A DNA stretch of 64,000 nucleotides from positions 1,674,001 to 1,738,000 of the forward strand of contig NC_045127.1 of the NCBI RefSeq assembly GCF_007655135.1, read 5' to 3'. Positions 22,563 to 33,415 of the stretch are shown here, piece after piece. Below the pieces are notes generated by a model. It was not told the DNA's origin, made no database searches, and worked only from the letters and a program-made list of their open reading frames with translations. Position numbers and translations under genes: made by a program. Source of the DNA: Punica granatum. Its lineage: Eukaryota > Streptophyta > Magnoliopsida > Myrtales > Lythraceae. Numbering within the stretch: position 1 is the first letter of the stretch; each line of letters opens with the position of its first letter.

Positions 22563-25500
22563 CTAAGGCTTAACAGTCCCGACCTCACCTGGTCGGTGTA
22601 CTAAGCGGCCATTTTGAAGCAAGGCAGCAGGAAAGGCGGCTTTGCAGTTGGTGATATGCGATTTCAGTCGAGGAATGTTAGGATGTGCGCTCCTACAACG
22701 ATGGCAACGCAGTTCCATCGACAACAAGCCCTCATCGCCCTTTATTGTTGCCTTCCCTTTGCTGCTCACCTCCTCGATGACATCCACAGAATCCCGAAAA
22801 AATGCGGTGTTGAATGAGTTCCAATGCTTCTTGTTCTTCAAATGTGGGGAGTTGAAGTCTTGGCTAATAACATGAAGGTGCAGCTGTCGCATGGATGGCA
22901 CCTGCATGAAGTTTAAAAATGATTCTAGAAGATCACATATTAATCGCAACTCTTGAACCCCATGACAATTTACCACAATAACTCATTCCACCTAGAACAA
23001 CCTTTTCAACATGCATATATAATGAATCGCTTAGCAGATAAGGTAGGGTCGTTATTCTATACACGTTGGTGGACACTAGGAGCTGCATTTTGCTGTCAAA
23101 AGTTAATAGGTTAGCTCAATTGAGAGAAGCCTACAAGTTCGTACCGAGTGATACCCAAGACGAAAAACTAAAGATGCATCATCCTCTTGTAACAACTTCT
23201 CTGCCCACTTCAGACCCACGGCATGCATTCTCCTAAGTAGATCAAGGTGTTCTTGACGTACATCTGACAGGCGATCAAGGTTTTCAGTGCGTGCCAACAC
23301 GAGGAGGTGTCTCTGTGCCTGTAGAAAGATGGAAGATGAGATATATATATATATATATAGGCATGGAGAAGGAAAAGGAGAAACAGTAGAGAAGCAAAAA
23401 AGACATGCATTTACCTTGGGGTATACGTCTTTTATCACGACAACATCCTCACTGACCTCAAAAGTATCATCTTTGTGCCTCTCAGGATGCATGGCAATTT
23501 GGTATAGAGCGTGGGCCCACGAACCCCATCCCTTTGCTCCTGTCCTCTCATTATCTTTGTTTGCCTCTTCAACTCTAGCATCATTTTGAGAGCTTCTGCT
23601 CTTTTTGCTATTTTCAGACAAAAATTCACCATCCCTCTTATTCTTCTGATCGAAATTCTGGTTAGAACCATCAGGACCACAATCACTTCCTGGCAACATC
23701 TTAGAAGGTTCCGGAATGATGTTTTCTTGTTTATTGAGTATAGACATAAAACCATCGAAAAGTGATGAATAGGCTTTACAGAGGAGTTTGCAGCCCTCAT
23801 TATAGTCATTGCCGAGACAGTTTGGCCTTTGAGGGTTCATATTCGGTCCAAGGACATGTATCACATGAGTTACACCTTCCCTGATATGTAAGGGAGAGGT
23901 TGAAGGAAGAGGAACAACCACCGCATGCCCGGGTTGGAGTGATTTAGCTCGGTCCTTGGTTGCAGCCTCGAAATCAGCACCTGCAGCATTGAAAATAGCA
24001 GCATTCACCCCTCCACCTCCAGGTTTCAGTCTCCTGCGTGAGATCATCGGTAAACTTGATCTCTCGAAAAACATACAATTGAACGTGGGATAAATTGAAA
24101 ACTAAGAATTAGCCCAGTTTCACTTTCCAATTGATTTACAGCAAATCAAAAGATTTTCTTCCTTATAGTTTCAGAGACATCACAATTTGGGCAGGCCATG
24201 TAAACCAAAATCTTCCCTAATACTTACCAGTTAGCAGCATTGGCTATAACACTGCAGCGCAAACCCCCTTTTGTGAACAGATGGACTATATTCCCGACGA
24301 AAGTGAAGAACTTGCTCGAGTCAATGTTTTTCTTTTCAGCTTTTGCCTTCACTAAGGACAAAATCTTTGATCCGTGACTCAGATCCACCAGAACAAGTCT
24401 GGCATTTCCGAGCTTACCTAGACACTCCTCAACTTTCTCGACAATAATATCAGATGCTTTGTCTAGATTAAATTGGAAATCGGCTGTTGAAATGGATGGA
24501 AATGCCAGAGTAGGAATATCATTGCTAGAAGAACAAGCTGCAGTTTCTTTACTTCCCATTTCCTCCTTCTCGGAAAAATTTATTAAGCCTAGCCCACCGT
24601 CTTTTCTTTCGGAGCTCTGATCTTTCTTGTCTGAGCTCTGAGGAGATAGATGACGCTGAACCCTATCCACTTTAGGCGTCCTGCCTGAAGAAGGGGCATC
24701 TGCTTTCTTCAGAAACTTCATTATACCCACTTGGACCTTGGCTTCATGGCTCCTCTGTCCAAAACAGCCACGCGGAAGATCATCAAAGGGTTCAAGACTA
24801 CTATACGTCTTTACAGCATCTTGAATCTCCGCATCATTATGACAGAACATTATCCGAGAAAATCCTTCGCTGAGCTTAGGCAGCTCTTTCTTCTGCAACA
24901 TTCTATTCACTACAGCTGCAGCCTTTCCACCTTGCAAATTCCCCTCATGTCCAGTCCGTTTCACGGAACGAGAAATACAAAGCTGCGCGGGGAGATCAAG
25001 CACCACAGCATGCACATCAACCTGGGGATTTCCGAGCTTCACGAACTCGGCGCGCTGTTCTCTGTCGAGATTGCACCGGTCGATGATAACACTTTTACCA
25101 TCATCCAGGGCACTGGTGGCACTCTTAAGGCACTGAGCCTTAGTTCCAGATTTTCCATTTCCAATTATGTCCTACAAAGAAGAAGAAAACCGGATATAGC
25201 AGGGAACAGAATCATAGAGAACAGACCCAGAAATGCATCTTCCAGACGCAAACGTACATGCAGGACGAAGGACTAGGTATTCATTTTAGAGGCACCTCAC
25301 AGAGAACCATTCAGCTCGACGTCTCTCTTTTATAACACCAGACAGCTCAACCTATCGACTATCCAGCAATCTATTAGAGCAAAACACTCAGCCACCAATT
25401 GGAGCAATTCATCAAGCAGCTCGCCTGTAAGCACGCGAGAAAGAGGGAAGATGAGTTATGGTGGGGGGACCTGGCACACGCGAACCCAGGGACGATGAGA

Positions 25501-25769
25501 AGCCCGCATGACGTTCTCGCAGAAGGTGGACTTGCCGCTCCCAGGAGCGCCCACCAGTATCACCACGAGCCGCTTCCGCTGCTTGCCGCCTGCCGAACCA
25601 ATAGAAACATTCTCAATGTCTTTGCTACTGGAGAGCTCCGGACACATCTAAGAAATTTCAACAACCGGAAAGGCGGAAATGGAGGAAGTTCCAACGAGAA
25701 CTGGAGCAAAGTACCTGATGCCTCTGTTGTTGCTGCTGTAGGAGGGAGGTTGTCCACATCCATGTCCAT
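22563..25769 (-). CDS. APTX: Aprataxin-like protein: P-loop kinase, macro, HIT and zinc-finger domains
   Basis: Predicted nuclear DNA-repair protein that removes AMP from abortive DNA ligation ends. It is often listed in plants as 'transcription factor bHLH140', but no bHLH domain is present here. Six exons (25715-25769, 25471-25589, 24228-25171, 23415-24033, 23145-23318, 22563-22901) give 749 residues in frame. The Walker A motif GAPGSGKST is at about 32-40 in a polynucleotide-kinase-like domain. The macro domain spans the exon 3-4 junction (CSVIANAANWRLKPGGGGVN). The HIT motif QLHLHVISQDF has His645 and His647; where human aprataxin has HVHLH, the first His is Gln. A C2HC finger (CHRCRSAHP...HITNC) closes the protein. 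Start: the ATG at 25767-25769 gives MDMDVDNLPP; exon 1 joins at GCATCAG|GT to GGCAG|GCGGC. Promoter sequence lies between it and the RLP cluster. Confidence 0.92.
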
Positions 25770-25919
25770 TGCCGAGACGGAGAGTGAGGAGCAGCAAAGC
25801 ACTCCAATGGCTTCGCTTCAGCTTCAGAAATGGGAATCGTCTCTCTCAGTTTCTCATTGCAGCCGAAAGCATTTTCGGCCATGCCTCTTTCTTTCTTCGC
25901 TTCGGCAAACTATTTAATG

Positions 25920-26172
25920 AACAGTAATAACTAATGACGAGGCCCAGTAAAGGACCGAAGCGGCCCAATCAATAGCCCATTGGGCCTAAGTTTCATCAAC
26001 ACTAAAGCAAAGGGTGGGGGGGATACCTCGTAGTTGGAAGGCAGTCTCAAAATGCATCCTGTAGTTTTGATGTTCTCGACATAATCCCCTGGAGTAGATT
26101 AATAAACCATCCCAATTCACTCCAAATCTCTAACTCTTGTCAACGATTATGGAAGGGAGACTGTCTCCAGGT
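25920..26172. other. Aprataxin upstream region
   Basis: Short spacer between the aprataxin gene and the left inverted-repeat arm. It contains GGCCCA/TGGGCC motifs (near 25940-25985), which are common in promoters of housekeeping plant genes. No ORF. Confidence 0.45.
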
Positions 26173-26762
26173 GCGCCACCAGACATAATCTTTCAAATGA
26201 TACATGCTTAAATATTTCTATACGTACTAAAATTTTCAAATTTGCATTTTTTTTAGCGTTGTAAAAAAGCCCACAACTTTTTAAATTTTACATATTTATT
26301 TAATTTTTGATATTATATATTTATTTAATCTTTACTAGATAAAAAAGAAAAAGAATAGAAATTTCTCCCCACATGAATTTTGTTTTATTAGATGATTTAA
26401 AATACAAGTAACAAATTAGATTATTGATTCGGATAAAAAAGCCAATTCCATTACTTTCTTTCGTTTTCTTTTTGTGCTCGAACCCCTCATTATCTGAGAA
26501 AATATTAGATAGATTAACACGTACACTGTGATGTGCAAGTCTTCATCTAATGCTTGTCAACTTATCCTGTCGAGCCGGCAACACTTATTTCTTTTTACAT
26601 TTTTCTCAACATTTGATCTGAATTAACGCATGCCATATTGGCGTGTTAGTCTCAAGTTGACCACACAAATGGACAGCACTTATAGCAGTGAGGTTGAGTG
26701 TCCAAATAATTCCTGAGACAATATATTCCGAAAGCTCCGCCTGGTTACGTGAACGTTGATGA
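26173..26762 (+). repeat. Left arm of a large inverted repeat around the RLP pseudogene
   Basis: About 590 bp that reappears in reverse complement to the right of the RLP pseudogene. Segment 26173-26637 matches 31355-31858, and 26638-26762 matches about 30149-30255. Examples of matching words are TGTCCAAATAATTCC against GGAATTATTTGGACA, and CGAACCCCTCATTATC against GATAATGAGAGGTTCG. Divergence is moderate, so the arms are not recent. The pseudogene's upstream region lies in this arm. Confidence 0.75.
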
Positions 26763-26905
26763 GAAGAAAAGTCTTGGAATCTGGCACGCGCTTTTACTTC
26801 TTGATCATACAATCCTTCCCCCCCGTTTGTGCTTTAAGCAATTACCATGGGAGAGAAGGGGGGGAGAAAAAGAAAAGCTTCGCATTCCATTCGCACTTGA
26901 AGAGA

Positions 26906-29029
26906 ATGTCATCATGCTTGTGGGTTCTCATATTCGCCGTATACTGCACTTCCGTGCATGCTGTTTTGGCTTCCCCACAATGCCTCGACTATCAGGAGCA
27001 GTCCCTGTTGCTGAGCTTGAAGAACGGCCTCCACTTCAATGCCTCGCTGTCCACAAAGCTCGCGGAATGGACCCAGGGCTCAAGCTCTTGGCCTGGGGTC
27101 ACCTGTGAAGGCAGCCGCATCACCGGGCTAGACCTGAGCAATGAGTCGATTTCTGATGGGATCAACTGTTAACGGATTCAGAAGATCCAGCTCTTGAACA
27201 ACCGATTCTCCGGACATGTTCAACTTAATGAGTCCTTGAATTTCTCTTCCTATGCATTGGACACCCTCGATTTGAGCAACAACAAGTTGGACGGGCCAAT
27301 TCCTCTTGCTTTGTTTCGATACTCGGAGCTCAAGTACCTCTCACTGTCTTTCAACAATTTCAACGGATCCTTGGATATCGATGTGGTTCAGAAGGTCAGC
27401 AGACTCTCCTATCTTGATCTTTCCTACAACAAATTGTCCTTAAATGCCGGTGGAGCTGCTTCAGCAAACAGCTCTTTTCCTCAATTTTCAACAGTAAGTT
27501 TGGCATCCTGTCATTTGAAGGCATTACCCGGTTTTTTGTCGAACCAACCCCAGTTGGTGTATCTAGACCTCTCTGACAATGAAATCCATGGTTCGATCCC
27601 CAAGTGGATATGGACTCTAAAAAATCTTCTATATCTCAATCTCTCATCGAATTTCTTCGAGGATGTGGAAACTGCTGAGCCCAATCTCACTTCTACTCTG
27701 AGTTTGCTTGACCTTCACTCAAACAGTCTAAGGGGGAAAATGCCACCTTTGCCTCCTCTTGCTGTCTACGTGGATTACTCGGGCAATAATTTCAGCTCAA
27801 TTATTCCAGCTGACATCGGCAAGAACTTGTCCGTCACGATCTTCTTCTCTCTGTCAAAGAACAGTTTCCAGGGGAATATTCCTGAATCAATTTGCCAGGC
27901 ATGGTACCTTCAAGTTCTCGACCTATCTGATAATTCCTTTACAGGAAAAATCCCCTCGTGCATGGTCGATGCACCCTCCTTGAAGGTGTTGAATCTCCGG
28001 AATAACAAGCTAAATGGTAGTATTCCTGAGGGTTTTCCCAGAACTTGTGGTTTGAAGACCTTGGATCTCAGCAGGAATAGCTTTCAAGGGCAGATCCCCC
28101 TGTCTCTGTCAAATTGCAGGATGTTAGAGGTTTTGGACGTTGGAAATAATCAGATAGAAGGGGGCTTTCCCTGTTATTTGAAGAATACAACAGAACTGCG
28201 TGTCCTTGTTATGCGAGGAAACAAACTTTCTGGCCAAATAGGTTGCCCTGACATCAACAGTACGTGGGATTTGCTTCAAATTGTTGACTTAGCCTCCAAT
28301 AACTTCAGCGCATTGCCACCAGAACGATATCTTTTAACTTGGAAAGCTATGCAGGATAATGATGGTCATGATCATCTCCAGTTAACATTTCTTGGTATTA
28401 GTGGTCTGTATTATCAGGACACCGTGACCGTTACAGTGAAAAGCCTGACTGTGGAGCTTGTGAAGATCCTCAAAGTTTTCACCTCCATCGATATATCCGA
28501 AAACAGGACTTCTGGCCAGATCCCAAATGCTTTGGGCACTTTTAAATCTCTCCGTCTACTCAACATGTCAGGAAATGAACTCTTTGGGCCAATACCACCA
28601 TCTCTGGGTAACCTGCAAGTCCTCGAGTCCTTAGACCTCTCAAGGAACAATCTCACCGGTAACATTCCCCCGGCAATCACTAACCTGAACTTCCTTGCGC
28701 TCTTAAACTTGTCATACAATCGGCTGACGGGATTAATTCGATCGGGAAGTCAGTTTGCTACATTTGGATCAAGTTCCTATGTGGGCAATACCGGCCTATG
28801 TGGATCTCCCCTCAACACAAATTGCTCAGTTGCCAAAGAACCAGAGGAAGCAGAACCCGGCGGTGGGTTCTCAAGTTTTGTATCTTACTGGCACTTCATG
28901 ATCGTGGGATACGGGTTTGGAGTTGGAGTAAGCGTAACAGCTCTCATACACTGGAACAAAGGTGAGGAATGGATCGATGCTCTCGTTGCTAAAATACTTG
29001 CAGTGGTTCTCCCAAAGTTGGGATTCTGA
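26906..29029 (+). pseudogene. Ve1-like receptor-like protein, internal deletion with in-frame stop
   Basis: A leucine-rich-repeat RLP, normally a cell-surface immune receptor lacking a kinase. An ATG at 26906 opens a signal peptide (MSSCLWVLIFAVYC) and the LRR N-terminal cap. After DGIN the frame meets TGT TAA at 27167-27172, then continues in the same frame with RIQKIQLLNNRFSG to the end. Compared with the intact gene at 33416, exactly 1005 bp (33689-34693) are missing and replaced by TGTTAA. The remaining 1.6 kb of LRRs is nearly identical to the intact gene. The C-terminus is different: SYWHFMIVGYGFGVGVSV plus a short WNKGEEWIDAL tail resembles the third RLP at 47.8 kb. Membrane anchor and stop at 29027-29029 are intact. 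A short secreted N-terminal peptide or a downstream restart cannot be excluded, but a full receptor is not possible. Confidence 0.88.
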
Positions 29030-30148
29030 TACACAGACAGACCAGTTGGCTGGGTTGATCTATAATAAAAAGCAAACATATTGCTGCGTCATGTTTGAAC
29101 TGCAGGATCGGTCTTTTACGTATTTGCCATTCCGTTTATTTTCTTCTGCACATCCATTAGAATGATCTATCTTAATAGCATATGGATCTGGTTCCAGGAA
29201 AATTAAGCGAAGTATACAGCGTGCACATTTCTCCTCTTCCCCATCATAGGACTCAAAATATTTATTAAAAAAAAAAAAAAGGCTTACATGAGGATGGGAT
29301 AATCATCAATTAATGTAAACCATGAGCTGTGTTAAATAAGAACAGAACAACAAACTTCCTTTGCGACAACTCTTTGTTGGGTACAGAAGCATGAAATGGC
29401 TTATTGGCTTAAGCTAAATTGAACGGTCATATGCGGCATTTCCATCAGAGCCGACAGCAACCAACTGTATTGGACGCAATGGATATTAGCACCGCCATAT
29501 GCAATCATTTTACTCTTCATGTGTAGTAGATATACAGTATGATCGATTATCTTGTTGCGTTCTGCTCGGGCAACAAACTCGCGAATGTTGTGCTGATTCC
29601 TGGAATCTCTGTTTTGAGATTAATCTGAAAGGAAGATCTTTCATGCGATCTTTCGATCGATCTGATCTGAGTGTAATTAAAGTATCGTTGGCCCGGTGAA
29701 TTCGGGCCTCCTTCCCACACATATTACTGTCATTTGGGTCCCAAACGACTTTTTTCTGTTAGAACTTCCCATTACTAAAAAAAAAAAAAAAAAAAAAAAG
29801 AAGGGAAAGAAATAAAGAAAAGATCAAACAAACAAGATAGATGAACATTTTGATCAAATTATGACTCTGCATGATTTTCAAAAATTAGTTGAACCCCCAC
29901 CAAAAGATCGTACTGCTCATGGACATGCAAATTTCGGATTAAGCCCTTCTACCAAACTCGGCGAAATATTACCCTCTCTCAACCTATGGAAATTCCTCAT
30001 TTTCCACACTCCGCTTTCTGTACGTCGTCTGACGACAATAGAGGATGGGTAGACCATGAGAGGGGGAAATTGATCAACGTCTTTATTGGTGTCCGTTTTT
30101 CAACCCAATTCTAAAGTCACGTCAAGGCATTGATGCTGTGTTGCGGAA
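29030..30148. other. Sequence between the RLP pseudogene and the right inverted-repeat arm
   Basis: The pseudogene 3' flank, with poly-A-like tracts near 29269-29281 and 29777-29799. Short ORFs match no family. No element boundaries could be placed. Confidence 0.45.
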
Positions 30149-31858
30149 TCATCAACGTTCACATAACCACGCGGAGCTTTCGGATGTTATTGTCCGTGGA
30201 ATTATTTGGACACTCGACCTCACTGCTATAAGTGCTGTCCATTTGTGTAGTCAACAACTTACCTTACAAGTTTGAATTAATGTATGTTTTTGTCTTATAG
30301 TAATTGAACCCCAGTTTGAACGAGTCTGCAATTTGACTACAGCATTCCCAGTTGTCTAGTTCTTTTGAATTAGTACTTTTGCATTGTATAAAATATTAAA
30401 TTTTTTTAAAAAAAAAAGAATAATTACGCAAAAAAAAATGGTTTTAATATACAAAATCAAAAACCATATCTTCAATCTGCTCCAAATGTTTGATTTTTTT
30501 TAATTCATGGTGGAGACACAAAGTGTTATGTACGTGTCGTTACTTACGATTCATGAATAATGTGACCATATTGATCTGAAGCTTCGCAATATGAATATAG
30601 GCTTTGAAGGTGTCAGTTCATCTAACTTAGAAGTCTTTTTCCTTTTTAATATTTTTTTGGGTAAAATTAGTTTACGATTAGGAAATAAAAATACTGATTA
30701 ATAAATTAACGTTGATAAAGAATTTCTAATAAATCAATATATGAGACAATAGAAGTCATAATCATGATAATTTATTTTTGCTTTTTATAAACATCAAATT
30801 GGCTTCTTGTTTTCATACTTCATTAAACATCGACTTTGAAAAGAAGATCATTGTATTGTTTATTTTTAAATGCTTCGTCTTGTTTTTGTTTTCCTTATTG
30901 ATATGACAAATTTAGGAATTCAAAAGAACATTTTTCAATTGTAGTAAAAGAATGTTTAATTTTTTTTTTATTTAGTTGTTGAAGTTACATTTGTGACGCG
31001 TGTATAATATGTAGTAGTAAATGGACCCGTGCGTGCAAGCGTTATCTCGTTAATTTACTAATGAATTTTTTTATTATAATATTCAAGAATAAAAAATATA
31101 CATTTTTTTCTTTTATAAAGTGTTTACTGCTCAACATCTTCGGTTTTTTTGCTACGTAATACAGTAAATGAATAATAATATTAATAGAATAAAGTACAAA
31201 GTTGATTAAGATTAATAATAACCAAGTTCATGACTGAAATAATATTAAAGTAACAGGAAATTTCTATAAAGAACGAAAAATAATGCATGTATTTCATATA
31301 TTTATGAGAAAGATAATAAGGAAAAAATATTATGTGAGACTAACATACTAAGGCGAGACTAACACATCAATGTGGCATGCATTAATTCCAATCAAATGTT
31401 GAGAAAAATGCAAAAGAAATAAGTGTTGCGGGCTCTACATGATAACTTGACAAGCATTAGATGAAGACTTGCACATCACAATGTAAGCGTTAGTCTATCT
31501 AATATTTTCTTAGATAATGAGAGGTTCGAGCATAAAAAAGAAAAAGAAAAAAAAGTAATGGAATTGGCTTTTTTATAAGAATCAATAATCTAATTTGTTA
31601 TTTATATTTTAAATCATCTAATAAAACAAAATTCATGTATGGAGAAATTTCTTTCTTTTACAGATTAAATAAATATATAATACAATAAATTAAATTATGT
31701 AAATAATATAATATATAAAATTTAAAAAGTTGTGGAGCATGAAAAACTTTCACATACTTGTTTTACAATGCTAAAAAAATGCAAGTTTGAAAATTTTAAT
31801 TCATACAGAAATATCTAAACAGGTATCATTTGGAAGACTATCTCTACTGGGGCGCAGA
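30149..31858 (-). repeat. Right arm of the large inverted repeat, split by an insertion
   Basis: Reverse-complement partner of 26173-26762. It is in two blocks, 30149-30255 and 31355-31858, with about 1.1 kb of unrelated AT-rich DNA between them. In the left arm the corresponding positions are contiguous at about 26661. The inserted block has no ORF and no clear terminal repeats; the word GAGACTAACA occurs twice at its right edge (about 31337 and 31355). Confidence 0.72.
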
Positions 31859-32420
31859 GCGATGTGCGCCACTCGTCGGGCGTCTGTCTCTTTGCAGAGA
31901 GACGGGAGACGCCCAATCGAGGAGGCTCATATAAAAAGCTGCTGACTTTAATTTTTTTTTTTTTAAGTGTGGGGCTTTTATTACTGAAAAAAGAGTAGTA
32001 AGATCACAATGGAGACCCGATTATAGAGGACCATTGGAGTTATGAATCTCTCGTTTTTTTTTTTGGAGTGTCTCTCATCTATGTAGAGTACATGTGTCGA
32101 AAATCGGGCCTAATTTAGAGGCTCATGGAGTCTCTCCTATTAGAAATAGTCTAATTAATTTCACAAAATGACTTTTTGAAGGGAAATATTTTTTCCTCAA
32201 AAATCGAAATATCCATGTTCTTCCCCTTAAAATACCGAATTTTTTTTATATATCGGATTCATAACTACAATTCGATGAGATTTACAATTTTAGGGTAATC
32301 GAGAAGTGATGGTTTTAGCATTTTACATTCTATGCCCGAAAAAATTGCAATAACAATAATATTCTAATAGTCATGATAAATTTATACTTTTGCCACCCGA
32401 ATTGCAGTTGCGACCATATA
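31859..32420. other. Spacer right of the inverted repeat
   Basis: Mixed AT-rich DNA with GAGAGACGGGAGACGCC-type sequence and T runs. It may include fragments of another inverted-repeat element, but I cannot define it. Confidence 0.35.
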
Positions 32421-32600
32421 GGGCTTGTTTGGTTTGTGAAAATGATTTTAGAATTATGATTTTGATTTTAACTCTACCCACTATACAACAAAAATACACG
32501 TTTTCCAAATCAAATTTATAATACAATCGCATTTATCCTTTTCGACAATCAAAATCGAAATTAAAATCAAAGTTACTTTAACTCTGAAACCAAACCTCTC
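32421..32600. mobile_element. Tourist/PIF-Harbinger-like MITE, copy 2
   Basis: Starts GGGCTTGTTTGGTTTGTG and ends with CTGAAACCAAACCTCTCC. Its interior contains AGAATTATGATTTTGATTTT, shared with copy 1. About 180 bp, non-coding. Confidence 0.65.
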
Positions 32601-33415
32601 CTATATGTCCCAGGAGCACAAGAACACCCACGGAAAAAAAACAGTAATACGACAGTAGTGCTAATTCTCCGCGGTTCAGCCGAAAACCCGAGAGGAAAGG
32701 AAAATGAAAAAAATGACGTCATTTTAGCATTTGATTTTTCTATCTTAGCTTAGGGCCTACAAAGGGGAGATTGACAATAAAGAGCGAGCATGAAAAAGTC
32801 CGCACGTAGGAAAAAAACAAAAGCCGACATGGAGACACGAGAACCCGCGCAGTACACCATTTCCCAACACATGAAAATCAAGAAATACCAAACCAAACTT
32901 AATGATATGATATATAAGTCAATTTTCTCGTAATTTTTAGTACGTGATTACATATATTTCACGCTCGAATCGAATTTCGACGACAACTGTTTTTGAGCAT
33001 CAAATAAGCCATACTTTAAGAGCATTCTATATAATTTTCAACTTATTACAGATCTGGTAATACATACCCTTCTTATCTGTGATTGGTCAAACCGATAGAT
33101 TTTTGGGTACAGCGGCCGCTCCTCGCCCCAACAACCGTTACAAATCCAAACAAACCCAGCCGCACGTTTACTTTGACTTCTCAGCCTCCTCTCCTCTGCT
33201 CTGACCATTCCCTTATCTCCCCTGCCCCGTTTTCCCCTGCTGCCGTTTCCTCCCAAACCGCCACCGCCCCCGGGCCTGATATTCCGTCCAGCCGGCGGCT
33301 GCGCGTGAAGCACAGTTTCCCCTCTTATACCTCAGGGGCATTCAACCTCTATCCCGAAGATCATCAGACTGGACTGCCATAAGGGTCTCTGTCTCTGTCT
33401 CCCGATCACTCCCAG
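32601..33415. promoter_or_regulatory. Upstream region of the intact RLP gene
   Basis: About 800 bp before the RLP start. The last 300 bp (33110-33415) are CT-rich and look like a leader. Overlapping short ORFs in this CT-rich part are composition artefacts. No TATA box could be assigned with confidence. Confidence 0.4.

Noticed and set aside
25399..25917. 172-codon plus-strand ORF
   Set aside because: Antisense to aprataxin exons 1-2 and their splice sites.
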